Below are positions 55,367-64,000 of a DNA stretch of 64,000 nt, one piece after another; within the stretch, counting starts at the first letter, position 1, and every line of letters starts with the position of its first letter. This DNA is from Plecoglossus altivelis (Eukaryota > Chordata > Actinopteri > Osmeriformes > Plecoglossidae): positions 16,715,857 through 16,779,856 of the forward strand of contig BROE01000003.1 of NCBI GenBank assembly GCA_036571765.1, written 5' to 3'. A program made the position numbers and the translations under genes. The notes under the pieces were generated by a model. The model did not search any database. It was given only the letters and a program-made list of their open reading frames with translations, and was not told the origin of the DNA.

Positions 55367-58300
55367 CTTAGAGGGGCGGACCTTGCTCTTCTTCATTCTC
55401 TCTCCTTACACATAAGCCTCAAGCTGCCTGACCTAAGCAGACCCTTGACACCCTAGGAGACATGGAAAGCCATCACACATCAGCTCATCGCTGACCTTAT
55501 GAATGTGTCACTGTTGATTGCCTTTCATATTGCGTAAGCCTATCTGGAATTTAGAGCTGCAGAATTCCCTTTTGATTTGGCGATAAAATCTAGAGAACAG
55601 GGCTGGGAAGGTATGTGAAAAGTGATCGATTGTATTTTGTAGCATTTCGGTTGAGTCGTCAGAAAGGCACAACTGTAGAAATGTCACCAGTCTGAGTCCA
55701 GAGTTGGCTGCTTAGATGCTATTTTTTGCTCCTTCAGCAGAGAAGGGAGGGATGAAAGGAAAACCTGGGTGCTCGCTCTCAAGGAGGAACACTTCCACTC
55801 TCCCAGACTCTTCGATTTCATCCCTCCTTTTCTCAAACACAAAAGAACACATCAGCCTCTCTCGGTTTCTTCACCCTGTCTGTCTCTCTTTCTCTCCCTC
55901 TCTGTCTCTCTAACCTGTCTGTCTCTCGTCCGTCTGCCTCTCTCTCTCTGTCGAACCTCATTTAAAATGTGTGTGTATCCTAGCCCCTACCCCCTTGCCT
56001 CTGATGTTACAGAGCCCTGTCGCTGCGCTAGCTCCCTACTGAGAGTGTCATATACATGCTGTACTAAACCCTCAACACTGCCACTCATGTCATTAACTTT
56101 TTATACACTACATTCTGTGTTGCTGTGCAGGCTTCTGTGAGGGAAAAGTGGCTATATTCGTTAGAGATATGGCCAGTCAAGGGTATAATGTACCTTAGCC
56201 ACAGCTGGTATCTGATAACTGTCACCATGTTGTTTTTGAGGTCAATACAAAATCTTTGCCTCACAGCCGGTCGACAACATCTGCTAAGAAGGTCTATCTT
56301 TTGTAAAGAATGAATGTTCCTCATCGATGACTAGGGTAGGTTACCTTGGTCACAGTGGAAAATGCTCTCTAGTTGTGGAGTGTAAACAACTTACCTTAGA
56401 AACGTACCTCCTTAAGCCCTGAGCTTGTGTGAAGTGGGCTGCATCCACAGCCTTGGTGGAACAGCCTCAGGACAAACAGAACCTTGTCATCGCATGATGA
56501 CTTGTGATGTCATAAAACAGTAAAGTTCTTATTCCGTACATTTAATGGATATTCTGGCCATCCAAATACACCTAGGATGTCTCCTTTTGACATTTGGCAG
56601 ACATGGGCTATTCATTTATAGCAGTGTCTCTGTCAACTAGGATGAGAGTTGAAACCATGTCAGAAGATATCCCTGTCTCACAACTTTATGACTTTCACAG
56701 AAGTCCTCTGACAGTTCTATGCACCTCTTTAATATTACAGTCAAATCTTTTGGGGGTTTCCCTCTCAGCACAGCCCGAACATTTGTTTTCCCTGCCACTG
56801 TGAACCTATCATCCTGCGTGAGATTGGAAGCACAGGGGCATATCAGCCCCAGTGTGGTCAGAGATGAGTGAACACACAGTGGTCCACCTGTGAAACGACT
56901 GTTAAAAGGTTGTGGTGTGTTTACAGAAGTGGCTTGGGTTGAGGAAGGAGCAGAAGGGAGACAGATGTTTGAAAGGAATTGCTTCTGATTCAGTGTGAGA
57001 TGCCGTAGAGACTGATGGAAAGCAATGCTAGGGGATGAGGGATTTAGATATCAAGAACTGACATCTGTATTGAAAAGCTGTCATTGGTATTATAGTCACT
57101 GCATCACTGAAGCACTCCAGCTCTCGGTTTACCTCAGAGAAAGGGCATGGAATCTCATCAAGAGGATCTGGCATGAAACTTCATGCTGTTGGAGAGGAAA
57201 GAGAACTTGCGGCAAAGTTGTTTGAGGTTAGCTTCTCAAAGACGGGTCTTCCCCTGTTGCCTCCCCTCTGCCTGAATGCGACGTTGTAAGTCACCTCTGA
57301 ACCAGTGGTGCACAACACCGGTTATTGCTCGGTCACTGTCCGGCAGGGTCGGTTTTCTATGAATGAGGCCGTGTCAGAGCAGGAAGGGGGAGGGGCTTAG
57401 ACCTGTCAGGTCCATCGGGAAGCAAAAGTTGAGAAGATAATTCCCATGAGGTCAAAATGCATTTGTTATTAGGAGTGCTCGTCTCGCTGTAAAGGGCTTT
57501 TCTTTGGAGCAGCGTTGCATGCGTCTGAGAGTTACTGAGTTATGATATCATGTGGTGACTCAGCATCACACCGAATAGTCGTGTCGATTACTATTCTGCA
57601 TGATTAACTTTTGACTTTACAGTGTCGGTGCCCAAAGTACAGCAGTATTAGCTACTGTCTAATGCTACTCTTTACATTTGAGTAGGATTGTATAAATCCC
57701 CAAACTGAGAAGTTGAGAGGAAGGTTTTAATTAAATTGCGGTGACAATGAATTCCTGCAGGATTTCCACTGGCTAATCCGGTCTTCATCGGCCCATGGGA
57801 GCTTGGTGTTGGGTGGCAGAGTGCCAGGGATGATGACCCCGCAGCCTCTGGTGAGAAAGAAACACTGTCTACGCCTGAGTGCAGCTGCCTACAACAGCCA
57901 CCATGAGGATCTATCGTATTAGGTGATCTCAGTGCCGATCTAGACCCCCCCCCCCCCAGACCAAGTTAAGTTTGAACGCTGCTAGGTACAGGCAAGAGAG
58001 TCGTTTCCTAAAACCATTAGGGTATTTTTGTAAACCCAGCACTTCGACAAAGTTAGGAAAATCCTGTTCTTTCACAGCTTTAGCTGTTCAGTCTGACAGT
58101 TTAACCAGGAGCTTTTATGACCAGCTGGCTCAAGGCAATAACAATGATGATGTGTTATGAGCAATCAAGCTCCTGTTCTCCAAAACACCCATTTGAGGGT
58201 TTTATCAAGACTTTACGATTATGGGGATTCCCCAGAAACGGATCCGGTTTTAGGGGAACCGCAAAAACAGGCAGCAGATTCTAAAAAACGACATTCGTTC

Positions 58301-59538
58301 TCGGTGTGTTTACCTCATGTCTACGTACTGCTACTCACTGTTCGCTGACAGATCAGGAAATGTTCCGCTCGTGAGTAAGGCTAGGATTTTCTTTGTCTTT
58401 TGTTGTCATATCATCAGCTTGGTGCAAATGCTATCTAATGACAAAAACCCTCCGGTGGCAACAACATGGAGGAAACATCGGAGGTCTTGTCTGGTGCTGC
58501 TGCAGGCTAGTGAGTCAGTTTGTGCAGTCAGTTGCAAGGGGATAAACTGTTGAGATCTGCCGCAAAGAAACAGTGAGTCATTTTGCAACCATGAAGTCAA
58601 TGTAGTTCAAACTAATCTGCTATAGATGTTCTACTGAGCTGTAAAACAAGTCCAAAAATTGAAAGGTGAATCCTTTACATCTGGCAGAGCTGGCCTGCTA
58701 TAAATTACCTAGAAATCTCCTAACATAAAAAAGATGAACAGCAAATAATTCAAGTTGGCATTCAGTCAATTGAAGCAAGTTAGAAAACAAATGAATGCCT
58801 GCTTCTAACCCGGAGTGTTTTTTGCTCCAGTGATGGTTGGATAAAAAATTTGAGTGATGCATTTTGTGTCTAGCCTCATGGCTCTGCCTCAGAAATGGCT
58901 GAGATTCATTGGTGTATGTTGGCAAAACTGCCTTACAAGAGCGCTGTGTGGAATAGGAACCCAACTGACAGAAGAAAATTGGACCATTCAGTTTTTATCA
59001 CGGGTCACATGGTCCCTAGCTTCATGCTCATGCTTAATTCACCCAGTGATATTAACCTACATTGTCAAGCCAGGGAAGCCATTGAAAATAGAAAAGGGTC
59101 AAACTTCTGTAATATTTAGAATAAGAGCGAGGAGGAATGGCATTGAAAGGGTTTAGAGGGTTAAGAAGACTATCTAAGATTCCCCCCTGCCATCACCCTG
59201 TGTATTGTCTCTAGTGCCCCGAGGACAAAAGGCAGTCAGTCCCAGGGGTAACGCTGGTCTCCGTATAAGCTGGGTCACAAGCCATGTAGAAGAGGCACAG
59301 AGTTGGTAGCATACAAGACAAACACATCGCAGGAAGGGAAGAAAAGCCATCTTTAAATGATTCCCATTCACTCCTCCCGTCGGTCTGCAGATGTGCTCTG
59401 CTTCCTCTGTCTTCTTACGCTCCCGTGCTCCTTCATTCAACCCTTTCTCTCTCTCGCCCAAGCACGGCGCCGCCGAATTAGGAGCGTTTCTCCACGCAGA
59501 ATCGACCGTGATTTCAATTCAACCGCCACGCGAGGAGT

Positions 59539-59739
<201 letters not shown>

Positions 59740-62700
59740 CTGTACTGTACTGTGTGAATTACAGAGCAACTCCAACACTGTCTGAGAAAAAGGGTGGCAG
59801 CGTGAAAAGCTGCAACACGCCAGCCCAGCTGTGCTTACGTGGCCTGGCGAAGATGTTAAAAAGCACTTATAAATAAGAGGTTAAAGAAGTTTAGTTCAGT
59901 CTTAACACGAAGGCGACTGAGGGGAATTTTGGGGTGGCTGAATCCGGCCTGTTCTCTGCAGGATAGATGGAGCTTGTATGATGCTTCTGAAACATGATTA
60001 GTGTGTTTGTGTGAGGGTGCAATTCCACAGACACACAACCACTAAGGTAGAGGTGATATAGATTCAGGACTCATGACTTTAAATATCACAGAATCATAAT
60101 TGTCCGATAAATCATATTTCACTCCACTAAATTTGGAATTATGACTCATCATCCTTCCATAATTGTGTTTGAAGACTTGAAAGATTAGCTGAAATTACTG
60201 TGATGGTTGTGCAATGGAATGGTTATGACACTGTTTTTCATTCTCTCCCTTACAGCAGACTGTCCCCTGAGACGACACCAGTTAGTATGAAGACTTTCAG
60301 ACGCTCATCACCAGACAGCCTGGAGAGACTTTGACATTTGTCGGTTAAGAGCAACGTTCCTGCTGCTTGCATCCGACTGAAACAATATACAAACAACATC
60401 TGCTTCAGTCATGATCTCAATTCAAACTTGTAAGCAAAAACGATCAAACCGCATCAGCAATCTTTCGACATCATTTGCGCACTCCGCGAGGAAAACCCCA
60501 CGTGAATTCGTAGTTGTTAATTGACCCGTTTCTAGATCCACCGGGAGTCAAATACCATCCGTCTGAGTGGAAGGAAAGGGACGATGCAGGCGTCCCGAAA
60601 GAGTGCGGTCACAAACAAGTTCACGTGCCCCGTCCATCCACCCAGCATACACTAATTAATCAGTTGCTTGGCAACATCTGGCAAGGGCATGATTTACGGC
60701 AAACAATCAGCACACCTGTTAAACATTGCGTCGAGGAGGAGAAGGACTGGATAGCAGCTTGCGCTGATCGCCCAAATTAAGTTTGATGGGAACATTTGCA
60801 TATTTTAACTTCCCTGCCTAAGGTTTGTACAGCGTGCCAAGTTTATTGGAAGTGTTTTATAAGGAATGCAATTACGGCGAATAGTGTTTGACCGAGACAT
60901 ATTTACATTCTTGTGTTGTTAGATAAGAGCACACTGTGGCTAGAAGATGCGGTTTCCTCGCCTAGGTCAGACTCGATTCAGACTTGAACTAACGGTTTAC
61001 TCACGACCTTACATTTCAAGACATCTAGAAATGACACAGTTCCATTTTCCGGGGACATTTTCTTGGGTTTAGCTCAAGGTGGCACGTTCTGATGTTGTTG
61101 AGCATAACGTGACTGTGTTTTCATGGCCGCTCCAGGAACCAAAGGATTTCGCGTGGCTTCACTTAGGCCAGACTGTTTACGTGGCAGCATAGCTTTGCGA
61201 AGACAATAACATGATCCGCTTCCTGTGAATACATTCCTGTCTTCCAAGCTCTAACAATAGGTACTTCATATGTGTTTTGACATGCCTGCCAACTTAGACA
61301 GCTAGGTATGCCGTCAACATGACATCACTGCACATCATGAAACAGGGTCTGTGTTGTCAAGACAACCCACCTTATAAGACAGGAGATAATGAATGCTGAA
61401 TGACCCCGAATACCATCATTATCGTTTATTTGTTTTCCGCCAAAGTTGTTGTTCGCTCACCACGAAGACGACAATGCTTTTTCTATTTGGACAGATTGCA
61501 CTTCGAAATCACTCGGATTCGAAATCTCATGTCTTTTTGGATATGTTGACTGTGGGAGGAGCCTTGCCTGAAGACAATGTAAACTCAAGAGAGGAACGTT
61601 TCCAGAACCAGGGTTAAGTAGAGCATTCTGGACGGAAGCCTTTCCAACGAGCTGCGTGGAACTGCTTAATCACCAAGGACTAATTAAATCCGGAACCCAT
61701 TAATTGCATTTCACAGCAGTGGTGATCTGCAAATTGGAAAGGATTCAAGGAGCTCAATCAGCAGACATGGGTGTAATTGTGCGGTGGTCACAGATGCAAT
61801 TACATCATCTTAGCGTCGTTTCTCTACCCTGCTCCCCTGTACCCCAAAGTCTGGCTAATGCTCTTTTAATGTAGTTACCTGTCCCTATGTGTGGTCCTCT
61901 ACTAATGGACATCACTATCTTAAACCTTGATGAATGATAAACTGTCTATGTATAGTCATGATAAACGATCAATGATGTCGAACACAAAAAAACATCAAAG
62001 TAGGATCGTTATTTTTTTTTATTGCGCTAACGTAGTTCTATTTGGATCGCTGTCCCACCTTCACGTTCAGACTGTGCGCTTGTATATCCTTCCACCTTGA
62101 GTCCCATACTTTCATTTTTCATTGCCGAGTAGGATCCATTCAACAGATCCCAATGTGTTTCATGTCTGTCTTTCTATACTGCTATTAATTTGCAAGTAAT
62201 TACATCATTTATAACACTGCTTCTTTAGTCAAGGCAAGTTAGCTCCGCATTTTTTGCTCTTCGTCATAATTAGCGGCTGTTGGTATCCTGACACAGCCTT
62301 CTGTTTTGCAGTCTCTTTGATGTTCTGGTACATTAAAGCGATCCCTTTCCTGGGCGCTGTGCCCGAAGTAATGACCGACCATGGGATCAGATGATGTTGT
62401 TGCTGGAAGAGACGATGCTTTAAAGTGTCTCCTACATCGGTATGTAAATCTAAGAGTGGCATAAGGGAGGCATAAGAGAAGCTGGGCAGTGACTCTGAGC
62501 TCTGAATACAGAAGCTCTGTATTCATGGCACGGAGACACTTGCGCCCAAGCATAATTCCTCACCCCCCCCCCCTTCCACTCCCCACACTCTCCCATCCCA
62601 AACACTCTGAAAAGTTCTTGTAATACGCTCTTTGATCTATAGGTTACAGAATGACTGTGTTTTTTCTACGTGTGTCATCGAACCACCCTCATCCATCCAT

Positions 62701-63199
62701 TCTTTCATCCATCCATCATCTCTCCATCCATCATCTGTCCGTTCATGTGTCCATCCCTGAGGGCGCTGCTTCGGAAGGGCGGGGCTATTTGTTTTACCTT
62801 TCTGCTGAGCGCAGCAGCTGTAGGGACCACGTGCCATCCAACCAACAAAACACTGATGAATTGTCTGGGAAAGGGAGAGGGACAGAGGACCGAAAGAGAA
62901 AGAGAGAGGGAGAGAGAGACAGAGAGAGGACCGAGAGAGAGGTTGCCATAATGTCAGTTTTCAACCTGCATTGATAGGGCCCATAGCACTACAGGAATGC
63001 TAGCGATGGTGTGATAATGTTGCACAACGTACGTGTGTCCTTCTGTTGGTGTTGGCGTGTGCGTGCGTGCGTGCACACAATGCTCTCCCTCGGAGCAGAG
63101 CAGCCCAGGGGTAGATGAGACGTCCGCCAACCTGGGCTGCGTCTGAGATAAGTGGGGAATCAATACTCATTGATTAGGAATGCTGCCTTAAGGAACCGT

Positions 63200-63325
63200 C
63201 CTACCCTTCCCCTCCTCCTCCTACCCTTTCCCTCCTCCTCCTGCCCTTCCCCTCCTCCTCCTACCCTTCCCCTCCTCCTCCTACCCTTCCCCTCCTCCTC
63301 CTACCCTTCCCCTCCTCCTCCTCCT
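63200..63325 (+). repeat. 20-bp repeat CCTCCTCCTCCTACCCTTCC
   Basis: Six copies with small changes (TTTCC, TGCCC). Confidence 0.92.
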
Positions 63326-63496
63326 GCTCCTCTCTGCCCCCTCCCCTCCACCCCCTCCCTCAGTCTCTCAGTCCAGAGGACTCATCATAAGAGGGGTGAG
63401 CAGGCCTCACTGAGTCTAACACAGGGAGACGGGTGAACTGGCCCTCACACGACCCCTCCACTGGGTACAGCTGTGTCACCCTGGCTCCAGTCACCA

Positions 63497-63537
<41 letters not shown>

Positions 63538-64000
63538 GTAGCAGACGTGCACACATAAACAATTTTAAACGGGAGGTAACGGAGCAAAAGGTGAAGGTAG
63601 GTGAGACAATGATGCACTTTAACACTTTAACACTACTTCTCGTTAGCTTTTGGGACTCAAAGCTCCAGACTTATTGATTCAACCAAATACATTTTACACC
63701 CTTGATTTGACGTGCAAATTGTCATCATTGGCTGAAAGCAGATCCAGTGGTCAGCTGTACTGGCTCACTGGGCATGAAAGGAAAAGAGATCAACTTCCCC
63801 ATTATCTATCACTCCACATCGATTCAGAGCCAATTCACCACGACAGTCCTATTTCTGCTCCTGACTCTGACCTGACGGCCATATGGCTGTGTGTGCATTA
63901 GGTGTGTGTGTGTGTTTGTGTGTGTTTGTGTGTGTGTGTGTTGGCAGGAGAGCTTTAGTTAGAATTTGCTGATCGTAGTCCACTTGAACAGGTGTGCAGT

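Noticed and set aside
60514..60780. 88-codon plus-strand frame upstream of plcz1
   Set aside because: No similarity I can name and no supporting signals.

Overview
This is a vertebrate, almost certainly ray-finned (teleost) fish, nuclear genome window. The evidence is split genes with GT-AG introns, very dense CA/TG, CT and GA microsatellites and short minisatellites, fish-type SINE/L2 tail fragments, a fold-back hAT-type MITE and a 650-base assembly gap. No bacterial, plasmid or phage features are present. The species cannot be named from the sequence.

Layout, left to right. (1) 455-18601, plus strand: the 3' half of reelin (reln), 34 exons that join in frame from the second half of reelin repeat 3 to the stop, including the 6-nt microexon just before the last coding exon. 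The 3' UTR runs to a poly(A) signal near 20055. (2) 20978-22571, minus strand: two small Ly6/uPAR-type genes in tandem. The left one resembles the fertilization protein family Bouncer/SPACA4. (3) 24283-38299, plus strand: a complete class II PI3-kinase, best assigned as pik3c2g. Its 32 exons sum to 4209 nt (1402 aa) with no frame conflict. (4) 39702-55366 or 55396, minus strand: phospholipase C zeta (plcz1), 11 exons from the later EF-hand region through X, Y and C2 domains. The first EF-hand exons were not found. (5) 55400-64000: no gene recognised, mostly unique intergenic DNA (possibly a plcz1 5' intron) with simple repeats.

pik3c2g and plcz1 lie tail-to-tail about 1.4 kb apart, the same arrangement as human PIK3C2G-PLCZ1 on chromosome 12p. 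This supports both identities. Reelin is a secreted guidance glycoprotein acting through ApoER2/VLDLR. PIK3C2G makes 3-phosphoinositides, and PLCZ1 hydrolyses PIP2. Reelin does not share a pathway with the other two.

Most notable observations: a 32-bp minisatellite downstream of the plcz1 stop that is a copy of the end of its own coding exon; a plcz1 X-Y linker with a long glutamate run followed by a lysine cluster, unlike the basic mammalian linker; two probable GC-AG introns in pik3c2g; a conserved reelin microexon; and a Bouncer-like Ly6 gene close to plcz1.
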